Source: Clostridiales bacterium CHKCI006 | Lineage (GTDB): Bacteria; Bacillota_I; Bacilli_A; Erysipelotrichales; Coprobacillaceae | NCBI GenBank assembly: GCA_900018345.1 | Contig: FCNA01000134.1 | Location: forward strand, 1-55,618 | DNA: 55,618 bases | Direction of reading: 5' to 3' | In this document: piece by piece, positions 42,014 through 51,286 of the stretch | Position numbering within the stretch: the first letter of the stretch is position 1 | Layout: each line of letters begins with the position of its first letter | Made by a program: the position numbers and the translations under genes | Notes under the pieces: generated by a model | Told to the model about the DNA's origin: nothing | Seen by the model: only the letters and a program-made list of their open reading frames with translations | Databases searched by the model: none

Positions 42014-42922
42014 ATGATCTTGAATGTGAGCGGCAGAACAGATATCATTGGTTTTTATAGCGAATGGTTTTTCAAACGCTTAAAAGCCGGCTTTGTGGAT
42101 GTACGTAATCCATTCAATCCACAATTTGTTTCCCGCTATTCTTTAAAAAAAGAGGATGTGGATATTCTGGTGATCACAACCAAAAACCCGCTTCCTCTTC
42201 TTTCACATCTCGATATGCTCTCTGACTATACTTGTCTGTTTCAAATCACATTGACTCCCTATGGTAAGGATCTTGAACCACGGGTACCCGATAAAAATCA
42301 GATCATTTCAGCCATTTCGCATCTTGCCGGAGCGTTTGGACCTGAACATATCTGGCTGCGTTTTGACCCTATCTTGTTGAATGAACGTTATACGACTGAG
42401 GAGCACGCAAAAGCCCTGGAATATATTTTAGATAAGCTGGCACCTGATATCAGCCGGGTCATTATTTCCTTTGTCGATGAATATAAAAACACATTGGCAC
42501 ATCATATTCATGCCCTGAGTGAAAGTGAGATGCACTCCGTCGGCAAAGCGCTGGGACAGATCGGTGCCAAGTATCATATGCCGATTCAAACCTGTTCAGA
42601 GACGGTTGATTTGAGCCCATATGGGATTTTTCCAGGTCTATGCGTCGATCCGGTCTATTTAGCTAAGCTAGCCGGACATCCGCTGGCCTATGAACCCAAT
42701 CAGCAAAAACGTCCCTGCGCCTGTGCGGACTGGCGGGATATCGGAGCCTACAATAGTTGTCTGCATTTTTGTCGGTATTGTTATGCCAATTTCGATGAGA
42801 AGAAAATCAGAAGCAATTATGCCAGTCATGATCCCGAGAGTACGATGCTGATCGGTCATCTCGAAGAAACAGATATCGTCCGTGAATATGTTCCGAAAAA
42901 TCGCCAGCTCAGTCTCTTTTAA
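42014..42922 (+). CDS. DUF1848 family protein
   Basis: A 302-residue protein whose ATG follows the stop of the flavodoxin-like gene with no gap. The N-terminus (ILNVSGRTDIIGFYSEWF) and the middle (YTCLFQITLTPYGKDLEPRV, IWLRFDPILLN) are characteristic of DUF1848, which has a TIM-barrel like fold related to radical SAM enzymes. The C-terminal Cys cluster CACADW ... CLHFCRYCYANF could hold an iron-sulfur cluster. The function of the family is not established. Coupling with a flavoprotein suggests a redox or repair role; this is inference. Confidence 0.85.
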   Translation: MILNVSGRTDIIGFYSEWFFKRLKAGFVDVRNPFNPQFVSRYSLKKEDVDILVITTKNPLPLLSHLDMLSDYTCLFQITLTPYGKDLEPRVPDKNQIISAISHLAGAFGPEHIWLRFDPILLNERYTTEEHAKALEYILDKLAPDISRVIISFVDEYKNTLAHHIHALSESEMHSVGKALGQIGAKYHMPIQTCSETVDLSPYGIFPGLCVDPVYLAKLAGHPLAYEPNQQKRPCACADWRDIGAYNSCLHFCRYCYANFDEKKIRSNYASHDPESTMLIGHLEETDIVREYVPKNRQLSLF

Positions 42923-42988
42923 GCAAATGAATGTATAAATCCTAAAGATTATGCTATAATAATTTCAAATTAAATGGGAGGTAGAGCT

Positions 42989-43903
42989 ATGCGATATGAT
43001 GTGATCATTTTAGGTGCAGGGCCGGCCGGTTTAAGCGCTGCCGTTTATGCCAGAAGAGCAGGCTTGACTGTTTTGATCCTAGATGCCGGAGCACCAGGTG
43101 GAAAAATGAATTTAACAGCAGAACTGGAAAACTGGCCAGGCGATCAGAAAGTGGCTGGTCCGGAATTAGCTTATCGTATGTATGAACATGCGATGCATTT
43201 TGGCGCTGAACAGAAATATGGAAATGTAACGAAAATTGAAGATGGAGAACCTAAAAAGGTTACCTGCGATGATGGAACGGTCTATGAAGGCAGGACGATT
43301 ATTATTGCGACAGGTACCAAAGAGCGTAAGATGGGAATCCCAAATGAAACAGAGATGACAGGACGTGGTGTATCTTACTGTGCGGTTTGTGATGGGCCAT
43401 TCTTTAGAGACGAACCTGTGGCGGTGATTGGTGGAGGAAACTCTGCTTTACAGGAAGCGGACTATCTAACTCGCTTTGCATCCAAGGTTCATGTGATTGT
43501 CCGTCGCAATGTTTTTAGAGCAGATAAGATCGTTGCGGATAAGGCTACCGATAATCCTAAGATCGAGGTTCATTTCTTAAGAAAACCGGTGGAAGTCTTA
43601 GTTGAAGATAATAAAGTGAAAGGGATCCGGATTGAAAACAGTGAAACCCATGAACAGGAAGATCTGTTTGTCAATGCTATTTTCCCATTCATTGGCTTAG
43701 ATCCTGTCACAGATTTTGCGAAGGACTTAGGTATATGCAATGAACAGGGCTATATCGTCACCGATGAAAACATGCAAACAAAAGTGCCCGGTATTTATGC
43801 AGCTGGTGATGTTCGCGCTAAATTCCTGCGTCAGGTCGTCACAGCAACAAATGACGGTGCGATTGCTGCGCAAAGCATTTCTCATCATTTGAATGAAGCA
43901 TAA
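42989..43903 (+). CDS. trxB: Thioredoxin reductase
   Basis: A 304-residue FAD enzyme. ATG 42989 follows GGGAGG at 42976-42981; the upstream ATG 42974 overlaps this site. The FAD fold has GAGPAGLSAAVYARRAG (residues 9-25), the redox-active site is YCAVCDGPFF (about 134-138), the nucleotide fold has VIGGGNSALQEA, and the C-terminal FAD motif is GIYAAGDVR. The NADPH motif HRRxxxR reads VRRNVFR: the first His is lost but both Arg for the 2'-phosphate are kept. It reduces thioredoxin in the cytoplasm. Monocistronic with a terminator. Confidence 0.94.
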   Translation: MRYDVIILGAGPAGLSAAVYARRAGLTVLILDAGAPGGKMNLTAELENWPGDQKVAGPELAYRMYEHAMHFGAEQKYGNVTKIEDGEPKKVTCDDGTVYEGRTIIIATGTKERKMGIPNETEMTGRGVSYCAVCDGPFFRDEPVAVIGGGNSALQEADYLTRFASKVHVIVRRNVFRADKIVADKATDNPKIEVHFLRKPVEVLVEDNKVKGIRIENSETHEQEDLFVNAIFPFIGLDPVTDFAKDLGICNEQGYIVTDENMQTKVPGIYAAGDVRAKFLRQVVTATNDGAIAAQSISHHLNEA

Positions 43904-43915
43904 AAGAACGTTAAA

Positions 43916-43950
43916 AAGACATCTTTTCCGTTGGAAGAGATGTCTTATTT
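43916..43950 (+). terminator. Terminator of trxB
   Basis: AAGACATCT plus TTTCC (43916-43929) pairs with GGAAG plus AGATGTCTT (43933-43946), followed by an AT-rich stretch. Confidence 0.7.
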
Positions 43951-44029
43951 AATTTATTTATAAATATGTACACCTAAGTATTTGTTATTAAAACAATAGA
44001 GGATGCTTATTTTTATACCTTTTTTAGCT

Positions 44030-44058
44030 TGACAATACAAGTTTCAGGAAGTAAGATG
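44030..44058 (+). promoter_or_regulatory. Promoter of the PTS gene
   Basis: TTGACA at 44030-44035 and TAAGAT at 44053-44058 with a 17-base spacer. It overlaps the alternative upstream start of the PTS frame and so supports ATG 44083. No antiterminator (RAT) site with a terminator is seen in the leader. Confidence 0.7.
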
Positions 44059-44082
44059 TACGTACAGGAAAGAAGGGGTAAG

Positions 44083-45784
44083 ATGGCGAAATATGAGCAT
44101 GAAGCAAAGGTCGTTTTAGAAGTGGTTGGTGGAAAAGAGAATATTCAATCGTTAACGCATTGCATGACACGTTTAAGATTAGTACTTAATGATGCATCGA
44201 AGGTGGACAAGACGCAGATCGCTGCGCTTACAGCAATCAAGGGGACAGCGTTTCAATCCGGACAGTTTCAGATCATCATAGGAAATGATGTCAAGGCATT
44301 TTATGAGACGCTACAGGACTTGTTAGGTGAGCGCCGCGTGAGTGATCAGGGTGCACTCAAGGATCAGCTCATGCGCTCGATCGGAGATGTTTTTGCCCCT
44401 TTGATTCCAGCTATCATCAGTGGGGGATTGATGTTGGGGTTAGCGGATCTTGTCGGTGCCCAGCTGGGAACACTCTTCCATTTGCTTGGAACGACTATCT
44501 TTACTTATTTGCCCGTTGGTATTGTGTATGGAGTGGTACAGAAGCTGGGTGGAACGCCAATCTTAGGTATCGTATTGGGCCTGGTACTGTGTTTAGAGAA
44601 AATCGGCTATGCAGGCAGTGTGATGGTAGCCATTCTGGCGGGTCTAGCGCTTGGCCTGATCGAAAAGGGTTTGCGCAAAATTTGTCCAGACAGTATCAGC
44701 ATGCTTCTAGTACCTCTATTGAGCTTAGTAATCAGCTGTGCGCTTGTGCTGGCAGGATTAGGACCGCTTGGCAGCTGGCTGGATTCTACCTTATCGAGGG
44801 GGCTGTATCTGTTATTGATCAGTCCGGCAGGACTGCTGGTATCCTTCGTGCTTGGTGTCGGTTATGTGTGTCTGGTGATGACAGGCATGCACCATCTGAC
44901 CTTGCCTTTAGATCTGATCTTTATCAGCGGTTATGGGTATACCATGCTGTGTCCATTGCTGGCGCTATGCAATATTGCGCAGGCTTCCAGTGCGCTGGGA
45001 ATGTATGTGCTGCAATATAAAGACGCGAGAATTAGAAAACAAAATCGTGAGGCCTGTATTTCCTGTTATCTGGGGGGTGAGCGAACCCGCTTTATTTGGA
45101 ATCAATCAGAAATATCGTTATCCGCTCTATGCTGGCATGATTGGGTCAGGAGTCGCCTGTTTGCTGGCCAATGGGTGGCAAGTGAAAGCTTTGAGTGTCG
45201 GTATCGGTGGGTTAGCTGGTATCTTTTCTATCGAGGTTGTCGACTGGCTGCATTATCTAATCTGTATGAGTGTGGCAGTGGGATTACCGATTGTACTGAC
45301 TTTAGCTATCGGACTCATAAAGAAGTCTAGGCATGAGGTCTTCCTTTCACCAGCTGAGGGTATCGTCCATCCGTTAAGTGAGGTACCTGATACCGTCTTT
45401 GCCAGTGGGATGATGGGCGAAGGATTGGCCATTGAGCTAGTCGGTGAGACGATTTATGCACCGATGAGCGGCGAAGTGAGCATGATTTTCCCTACGAAGC
45501 ATGCCTATGGCTTGAAGCTTTCTGATGGGTCAGAAATATTGATTCATATTGGCTTGGATACTGTGGCACTCAATGGACAAGGATTTGATTGTCGGGTCGA
45601 AGCAGGGCAAACAGTTAGACAAGGGGATATTCTTTGCATTATTGACCGCGCTTATATTCTTGAGCAAGGGAAATCCCTGATGACACCGATCGTTTGGACG
45701 GATCATCAGACCATCACGCTTGTTAGAACAGGGAGAGTTCAGGCTCAAGAAAAGGGTCTTGTCCAAAAAGTGGATAGATCTTAA
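44083..45784 (+). pseudogene. PTS sugar transporter EIIBCA, glucoside/trehalose type, one-base frameshift
   Basis: Two frames together encode one EIIBCA protein of about 567 residues. ATG 44083 has GAAGGGG upstream. EIIB: SLTHCMTRLRL with the phosphorylated Cys27. EIIC: about ten membrane segments. Frame one goes off sense at a run of six G (45072-45077); with five G it reads YLGVSEPALFGIN, the substrate-binding GxxEPALFG loop, and passes into the second frame. EIIA at the C-terminus has SPAEGIVHPLSEV, HAYGLKL and the active His in LIHIGLDTV. It would import and phosphorylate a beta-glucoside, sucrose or trehalose; no hydrolase or antiterminator gene is adjacent. A G-run indel is either an error or a phase-variable site. 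Confidence 0.85.
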
Positions 45785-45843
45785 AAAAGGTTATCTTTTC
45801 AGGCAAAATGGTATATAATAGACTTTGGAAAAGAGGGATGTCA

Positions 45844-46344
45844 ATGTTTGTTATTAAGAAACTTGATACAGTCAACGAAATTCAGAAACTGGCCAGGCTT
45901 GCCGAAGTCATCTGGCATGAACATTTTCCTGGGTTGATTTCAGAGGAACAAATCAATTATATGGTAGCGCAATTCCAGAGTGAATCAGCGATCCGTGATC
46001 AACTTGAAAACAAGGGCTATACCTATTTTCTTGGCTATACGGATGATGAATTGATCGGATACTGCGGAGTTTGCCCTGAAAAAGATACAAAACGTTTATT
46101 TTTAAGCAAGCTTTATATACGCAAAGATCAGCGGGGACATGGATATGCAAGACAGCTATTTAATCAGGCAATCGCGCTTGCTCGCACAATGAATATGCAG
46201 GCAATCTATTTAACCTGCAACAAATTTAATGAACATAGCTTAGCCGTCTATGATCAAATGGGCTTTCGAACGATCGATGCCGTTCAGACAGAGATTGGTG
46301 AAGGGTTCATCATGGACGACTATATCATGCAGTATGATCTATAA
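45844..46344 (+). CDS. GNAT-family N-acetyltransferase
   Basis: A 166-residue protein; ATG 45844 is preferred because GAGGG at 45833-45837 is six bases upstream, while ATG 45838 touches it. TATAAT at 45815-45820 is a probable -10 box. The acetyl-CoA pyrophosphate loop is IRKDQRGHGYARQLFNQA (about residues 92-109), preceded by a LFLSKLYI strand and followed by LTCNKFNEHSLAVYDQMGF, all typical of the GNAT fold. The substrate is unknown. Monocistronic with a terminator overlapping the stop codon. Confidence 0.88.
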   Translation: MFVIKKLDTVNEIQKLARLAEVIWHEHFPGLISEEQINYMVAQFQSESAIRDQLENKGYTYFLGYTDDELIGYCGVCPEKDTKRLFLSKLYIRKDQRGHGYARQLFNQAIALARTMNMQAIYLTCNKFNEHSLAVYDQMGFRTIDAVQTEIGEGFIMDDYIMQYDL

Positions 46345-46363
46345 AGGCCTCGGGCCTTTTTAT
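46343..46363 (+). terminator. Terminator of the acetyltransferase gene
   Basis: AAAGGCC (46343-46349), TCG loop, GGCCTTT (46353-46359), then T residues. Confidence 0.85.
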
Positions 46364-46498
46364 TTATGTGAAAAGATAACCTTAAATGAAGAAATAGTGT
46401 CAAATACGGTCTTCTTTTTTCGAAGAGAAAGGTGAAAAAAAGTACACTTATCATAGGATATATGATACAATAAAAGAAAGATGCAGGGGGCGATAAAG

Positions 46499-47350
46499 AT
46501 GGATGAAAAGATTCAGGTAGTCATTGTGACAGGAATGTCGGGTGCAGGGAAGACCAGCGCAATGGCTGTATTTGAAAACATGGAGTTTCAGTGTATTGAC
46601 AATTATCCGGTGATGCTTCTCGAACAATTCGGTGAACTATTGAAGACATCGAATCGTTATTCCAAGGTGGCCATGGCGGTCAGTTTGAATGATGCCATCA
46701 ACGCGATTCGCATTTTCTCCAACCTGGATTGGATCAATTTGGCGATTGTCTTTTTGGATGCTGAGGATAGCGTCCTTTTGACACGGTATAAATTTACGCG
46801 GCGTGTGCATCCTTTATTGATCTGGAATCGAGCCAGCACGCTCACGGAGGCCATAGAGTTTGAACGCAAGATTGCTGAACCGGTAAAGAAGATGGCCAAT
46901 ATCGTGATCGATACGAGTCATTTGAATACGCCAAAGTTACAGGAAACATTGGAGCGTTATTTTGCGATTGGGCAGAAAGCGCCTTTCCGTATTAGTTTCG
47001 TTTCATTTGGGTATAAACATGGGATCCCAAGAGATGCTGATCTATTATTTGACGTGCGTTTCTTACCAAACCCTTATTATGTGGAAGCATTGCGCAGTTT
47101 GACCGGCAACGATAAGGCGGTGTATGACTATGTTATTAATAAACCAGAAACTCAGGAATTCATTTCTCGTCTGACAGACCTACTGGATTATCTCTTTGAG
47201 AATTTTGAAAAGGAAGGTAAGATGCATCTGGTAGTCGGCATTGGCTGCACAGGTGGACAACACCGCTCTGTGACATTGGCGAATTATTTCGCCGATTATT
47301 ATTCCAGTCGTTACCAGGTTCATCGCCTGCATCGGGATGCTGATCATTGA
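46499..47350 (+). CDS. rapZ: RNase adapter RapZ / nucleotide-binding protein YvcJ
   Basis: A 283-residue P-loop protein; ATG 46499 has GGGGG at 46486-46490. Walker A is GMSGAGKTSA (about residue 13-22), ENMEFQCIDNYPVMLLEQF is the conserved family segment, and the C-terminus IGCTGGQHRSVTLANYFAD is the RapZ signature. In Gram-negatives RapZ senses glucosamine-6-phosphate and guides RNase E to small RNAs; in Bacillota YvcJ hydrolyses GTP and ATP and affects competence. whiA follows with a four-base overlap. The usual gene between them, yvcK, is missing here. Confidence 0.95.
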   Translation: MDEKIQVVIVTGMSGAGKTSAMAVFENMEFQCIDNYPVMLLEQFGELLKTSNRYSKVAMAVSLNDAINAIRIFSNLDWINLAIVFLDAEDSVLLTRYKFTRRVHPLLIWNRASTLTEAIEFERKIAEPVKKMANIVIDTSHLNTPKLQETLERYFAIGQKAPFRISFVSFGYKHGIPRDADLLFDVRFLPNPYYVEALRSLTGNDKAVYDYVINKPETQEFISRLTDLLDYLFENFEKEGKMHLVVGIGCTGGQHRSVTLANYFADYYSSRYQVHRLHRDADH

Positions 47351-48285
47351 TTAGTTTTTCGCGTCAGGTCAAAGAAGAGATTGTCTTTAATGATTTTGAT
47401 GAGTGCTGTGAAAAGGCTTTATTACTGGCCCTGTTGAAGCTGAATGGTTCTTTATCATTGAGCTCGCAGGGTCCCGTGTTAACGTTACGCACTGAGAATG
47501 CCAAGATTGCCAGCAAGACCCATCAGATCTTAAAACATCTCTATCAGCCACAAATTGAATTTCTGGTTTCTCGTAAAATGAAACTGCGCAAGAATAATGT
47601 TTATACTGTCAGAATTACTAAGGCTCGTGAGATCGCAGATGATCTGGAACTGTTTATATCCGATCTACCATCCAGGCGTATTCTTCAAAAAGAGTGCTGT
47701 CAGCGTGCCTATTTGGCCGGTGCCTTTCTAGCGACCGGCAGTGTGAATCATCCTTCCACTTCTAATTACCATCTGGAGATGAGTGTGGAGGATGAAGACT
47801 TAGCTTGTTATTTACGTGATCTTTTAAATACGTTTCATTTGAATGCCAAGCTGATCAAACGGCGTAACCGTGAAGTCGTTTATTTGAAGTCAGCTGAAAA
47901 GATTGCGGATTTTTTACGTATCGTGGGTGCGCCAAAATCATTGATGGATTTTGAAAATGAGCGAATCGACCGCGATTTCTCAAACAACATCAACCGGTGG
48001 GATAATTGTGTGATCGCCAATGAAATGAAGAGCGTGCAGGCCGGGCAAAGCCAGATTGCCGATATTGCTTTGATCATTGAAAAGTATGGGATCGATCATT
48101 TTGATGAAAAGAGTCAGGAAATTGTTCAGCTGCGTCTGACTTATCCGGATGTCAGCCTGGCTGAACTGGCGAGCCTTTATCAGGAAGCTACAGGTCAGCC
48201 GATTTCTAAATCAGGTATCAATCATCGTTTAAAGAAGATCAAGGATGAAGCCAATACGCTTCGTCGCTTAGGAAAAGAGGGATAA
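47347..48285 (+). CDS. whiA: WhiA-type DNA-binding protein
   Basis: A 312-residue protein starting at TTG 47347, which overlaps the rapZ stop. The N-terminal two-thirds are a LAGLIDADG homing-endonuclease-like fold without nuclease activity (YLAGAFLATGSVNHPSTS, LEMSVEDEDLACYLRDLLN), and the C-terminal part is a helix-turn-helix (YPDVSLAELASLYQEATGQ, ISKSGINHRLKKI). In Bacillota WhiA affects cell division and chromosome separation and in actinomycetes sporulation genes. Coupled to rapZ and followed after two bases by the small regulator. Confidence 0.95.
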   Translation: MISFSRQVKEEIVFNDFDECCEKALLLALLKLNGSLSLSSQGPVLTLRTENAKIASKTHQILKHLYQPQIEFLVSRKMKLRKNNVYTVRITKAREIADDLELFISDLPSRRILQKECCQRAYLAGAFLATGSVNHPSTSNYHLEMSVEDEDLACYLRDLLNTFHLNAKLIKRRNREVVYLKSAEKIADFLRIVGAPKSLMDFENERIDRDFSNNINRWDNCVIANEMKSVQAGQSQIADIALIIEKYGIDHFDEKSQEIVQLRLTYPDVSLAELASLYQEATGQPISKSGINHRLKKIKDEANTLRRLGKEG

Positions 48286-48287
48286 GT

Positions 48288-48500
48288 ATGCGAATGCCAA
48301 TTGAACAGCGTTTTGGTAAACGGGTTCGTGATCTACGGATGGCGCAAAACATCTCTCAGGAGGAGTTGGCTTTTCGGTGCCACCTCTCTAAAAATTATGT
48401 ATCCGATGTGGAACGCGGAACGCGCAATATCACGTTAAAGGTCATAGAAAAGTTTGCGGATGGCCTACAGATTTCACTCACTGAATTATTTCGCTTTTAG
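48288..48500 (+). CDS. Small XRE-family helix-turn-helix regulator
   Basis: A 70-residue protein with GAGGG before ATG 48288. It is just one Cro/C1-type helix-turn-helix: KRVRDLRMAQNISQEELAFR, then CHLSKNYVSDVERGTRNITL with the recognition helix. It begins two bases after whiA and so belongs to the rapZ-whiA operon, probably as a repressor. Targets unknown. Confidence 0.85.
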   Translation: MRMPIEQRFGKRVRDLRMAQNISQEELAFRCHLSKNYVSDVERGTRNITLKVIEKFADGLQISLTELFRF

Positions 48501-48553
48501 TTCACATTGAGTCCATGAAAGTTTAGTATGCTCTTGACAAAGGCGGTGAAATC

Positions 48554-48856
48554 ATGTATTTCTTTCTCTATTTATTATTAGGTATCTTATTGATTGCATT
48601 TATCATCCGATTGGCCTGGCCAATCCTTTGGTTTTTTCTTGTTATATACCTCATTTACTCCATTTATCGGACCATCCGTATGAGACAGATGAAAAAGAAA
48701 ATGGAAAAACAGACACAAGAGTTTGAAGAACGTTTTACACGTGAGTTTCAGGATTCTTTCTTTCATCAGAACCAACGTTATCAAAGTCGCTCAAAGCAAG
48801 GGGACAATGAGGATATCATTGAAGCAGATTTTACGGTAAAAGAAGAGGATTCATGA
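48554..48856 (+). CDS. Small membrane protein with charged cytoplasmic tail
   Basis: A 100-residue protein with AGGCGGTG before the ATG. Two close hydrophobic segments (residues 2-20 and 23-42) are followed by a basic, then glutamine-rich helix (RMRQMKKKMEKQTQEFEERF) and an acidic tail (NEDIIEADFTVKEEDS). No family is recognised with certainty. It is followed after 38 bases by the DUF5050-like gene and may be in one operon with it. Confidence 0.7.
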   Translation: MYFFLYLLLGILLIAFIIRLAWPILWFFLVIYLIYSIYRTIRMRQMKKKMEKQTQEFEERFTREFQDSFFHQNQRYQSRSKQGDNEDIIEADFTVKEEDS

Positions 48857-48894
48857 AAAAGCACATCATCAATTAAAGGGAGGTGGAGGAGCTG

Positions 48895-50091
48895 ATGAAA
48901 TGTTCTAAGTGCCAGAAAAACTTGCCTAAGGATGTTTATGTCTGTCCATATTGTGGACATGAGAATCAGCCCAAAAATAAACGCTTGTCTAATGAGGATA
49001 TTCCTAGCGAACTAGCGCATTTATCCATTGCTCAGTTGCAGAAGCGCATCAAAAAGCTCAATATGCTTGATCACTACAAGATGGTGATCCTGGGGACAAT
49101 TGTTGTGCTGGTGGTCATCTTTGTCATATTAGGCATTTCCAGACCACGCTGGAAAAATCAGACGGTTAATAATTTTCATGATGATATTACAGAAATATCT
49201 AATGTCAATGCTGCCGGGAATGCGGCTTTCAATATTACCAATGGTGGGAACATCGTCTTAGCCGGCGAGAGCATTTATATGACAGATAAAGATGGTCTTG
49301 TTTATAAAGGCGACCTGGGTCTCACAGAAAAGGAATTGTTGTTATCCAGTCATGTGACCAGTCTCAATATTCATGAGGACGAGTTATGGTTTGTTGATCA
49401 GGATCGTGACAATGCGCTCAGCAAATATAATCTATCCAGCGGAATGACGCAGACAAGCACCTATAAAGGACGTCAGCTTTACGTGATTGGGAATTATGCT
49501 TATTATATCAATGAGGACGATTTTGATGCGGTCTACTATGTGGGCCTTTCCTTGCGACAGCCTGCAACCAAACTGACAGCCAGCAATGTCCGGGACTTTA
49601 CCATAAGCGGAGACTGGGTCTATTATACGTTATCGGATGGCATCTATCGTATTCCGATCCTCGGTGGAGAACAACAGAAGCTGTCCAGTCAGCAGGCCGA
49701 AAAACTCTATGTTTATAATGGCACTGTCTATTACATCGATGCAGTAAACCATCAATTGGTTTCTTTACGTATGATCAATGGGCAAGAAGAATATACGACG
49801 CTAGTTGAAACGCAGGTAGAAAGTTTTGTGGTCGCAAATGATTATGTTTACTATATAGACATGGCACAAAACAATGCATTATATAAGCTTTCCTTAAGTA
49901 CGAAGGAATCGACAGCATTAAATGCAGGATCTTCTTCCCATTTACAGTTAGTCAGTTCCTGGCTTTATTATTATGATAGTGGCGCCGATCAGTTTTGCTT
50001 CACAACCATTGATGAAAATGCTTTGAATACCACAAATCTGAATGATATCGAAGAGATCTCTAGTAATCAGCCATCAACGGTCATGAATTAA
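48895..50091 (+). CDS. Zinc-ribbon membrane protein with extracellular beta-propeller (DUF5050-like)
   Basis: A 398-residue protein. ATG 48895 is chosen with GGAGGTGGAGGAG upstream; ATG 48883 would lie in this site. Residues 1-25 form a zinc ribbon (CSKCQKNLPKDVYVCPYCGH), residues about 65-85 a membrane segment (MVILGTIVVLVVIFVIL), and residues 110-390 consist of repeats of about 40 residues with YYI/WVYYTLSDGIYRI-type strands, as in DUF5050 propellers. It is the third zinc-ribbon plus single-pass protein in the window. A sensory or scaffold role at the surface is possible. A strong terminator follows. Confidence 0.8.
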   Translation: MKCSKCQKNLPKDVYVCPYCGHENQPKNKRLSNEDIPSELAHLSIAQLQKRIKKLNMLDHYKMVILGTIVVLVVIFVILGISRPRWKNQTVNNFHDDITEISNVNAAGNAAFNITNGGNIVLAGESIYMTDKDGLVYKGDLGLTEKELLLSSHVTSLNIHEDELWFVDQDRDNALSKYNLSSGMTQTSTYKGRQLYVIGNYAYYINEDDFDAVYYVGLSLRQPATKLTASNVRDFTISGDWVYYTLSDGIYRIPILGGEQQKLSSQQAEKLYVYNGTVYYIDAVNHQLVSLRMINGQEEYTTLVETQVESFVVANDYVYYIDMAQNNALYKLSLSTKESTALNAGSSSHLQLVSSWLYYYDSGADQFCFTTIDENALNTTNLNDIEEISSNQPSTVMN

Positions 50092-50098
50092 TAGATAT

Positions 50099-50132
50099 AA
50101 AAGAGACCAGCCTTATCGCTGGTCTCTTTTGC
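50099..50132. terminator. Bidirectional terminator
   Basis: AAGAGACCAGC (50101-50111) pairs with GCTGGTCTCTT (50118-50128) and has A and T runs on both sides, serving both convergent genes. Confidence 0.9.
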
Positions 50133-50143
50133 GTTCTCAAGCA

Positions 50144-51040
50144 TCAGCTTTGCGTTGGCTGATGCTGAACATATTTGGCATAGTATTCTTCCAAAGTATG
50201 AATGCCTTCGTCATGCATGGTCGTACTGGCTTCTACGCCGACATAGGTAATATGCCATGGTTCGTATTGATAGCCGGTAATGTCTTCGTAACCCTGTTCG
50301 TAACGAATGATAAAACCATATTTATAGGCATTGGCATGAACCCAGGTACATGCTTTAGTGGATTCAAAAGACTCCAGGGTGCCATCTGGACCCATAAGGT
50401 CAATGGTTCGTCCCGTGTGATGCTCACTCGAAGCCGGTCTGGAGCTATAGGTATCTGCGGCTTCAGCCCCATCTCTTTCGACATAACGGTTATAGAGTCC
50501 GACCTGATAATCAATGGAGCGGTAAGTTGAAGCAGCCGAAATGCCTGTAATGCCTTCGGCTTTGGCATCTGCTACCATTTTTTCATAGGCGGTCTTCGTA
50601 TTGGGTGTTACTAGTTTACCATTTTGTGTTTCTACCAGTTCAGCAGGCTCGAATTCATCCCGATAACAATAATGCTTATTCACAAGCAGTACTTCATTGT
50701 TTTCTTCGCTCTCCGGGATGACCTGCAGATTTGTGTAGGGTTCCTCATCCAAGTGAACGTTGACCATCCAGACAACATCTTCCTCGGCTAGTTCAGGATG
50801 TAATGCCTGGTAAGCTTCATAGCGTGCCTGATTTTCTGGCTCATAATAGTAGAGCGCTTCAATACCGGTCTTGGTTTCCGTTTCCTGGTTATTAGATGCA
50901 TCTAAAGCCGTATCTGTATTCCTTTTTTTGTGATCTTTCAAAAGGAAGATCCCCCCAATAACGAGTCCAATGACAACGACAAGTCCGATGATGACAAGGA
51001 TCAAGCGGTCTGTACGCAGCCTTTTTTTCTTTTTAGCCAT
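50144..51040 (-). CDS. D-Ala-D-Ala carboxypeptidase, VanY/M15B type
   Basis: A 298-residue protein with AGAGGTG before ATG 51040. A basic start and one membrane anchor (LILVIIGLVVVIGLVIGGIF, residues 13-32) place it outside the cell. The M15B zinc site is complete: SSEHHTGRTIDL carries the first His and Asp, and EPWHITYV the catalytic Glu and last His. Such enzymes cut the terminal D-Ala of peptidoglycan stems and limit cross-linking. VanY relatives can also aid glycopeptide tolerance, but no other van genes are here, so this is a general wall enzyme. Confidence 0.9.
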   Translation of the reverse strand: MAKKKKRLRTDRLILVIIGLVVVIGLVIGGIFLLKDHKKRNTDTALDASNNQETETKTGIEALYYYEPENQARYEAYQALHPELAEEDVVWMVNVHLDEEPYTNLQVIPESEENNEVLLVNKHYCYRDEFEPAELVETQNGKLVTPNTKTAYEKMVADAKAEGITGISAASTYRSIDYQVGLYNRYVERDGAEAADTYSSRPASSEHHTGRTIDLMGPDGTLESFESTKACTWVHANAYKYGFIIRYEQGYEDITGYQYEPWHITYVGVEASTTMHDEGIHTLEEYYAKYVQHQPTQS

Positions 51041-51286
51041 CTTTTCACCTCTAATTTTTGTATGTTTCTTGAAAAGAAAACTATCACATGCTATCAGACA
51101 AATCGTTCCTTTTCTCAGATGTTGTGCAAACGAAGAAGTACGAAAATGTGGATACGATGGGAATAGATGTCTTCTTTTCTGTTCATTTCCATTATACGTT
51201 TATCTAAATCAAAAGTAAACTGTTTCATTTTTTCTTTTAATTAAGAAAAGCATTTTTGTACTCCATAAAGGTATAAAAATAAGGAA
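51041..51286. other. Non-coding stretch upstream of the carboxypeptidase and small RNA
   Basis: Two small frames here (50930-51166, 50970-51218) are shadows of the opposite gene. The stretch should contain the carboxypeptidase promoter on the minus strand and the small RNA promoter (TATAAA at 51272-51277) on the plus strand. Confidence 0.4.

Noticed and set aside
50144-51040. Vancomycin resistance cluster
   Set aside because: Only a VanY-like carboxypeptidase is present; no VanH, VanA-type ligase, VanX or VanRS genes are nearby, so it is an ordinary wall enzyme.
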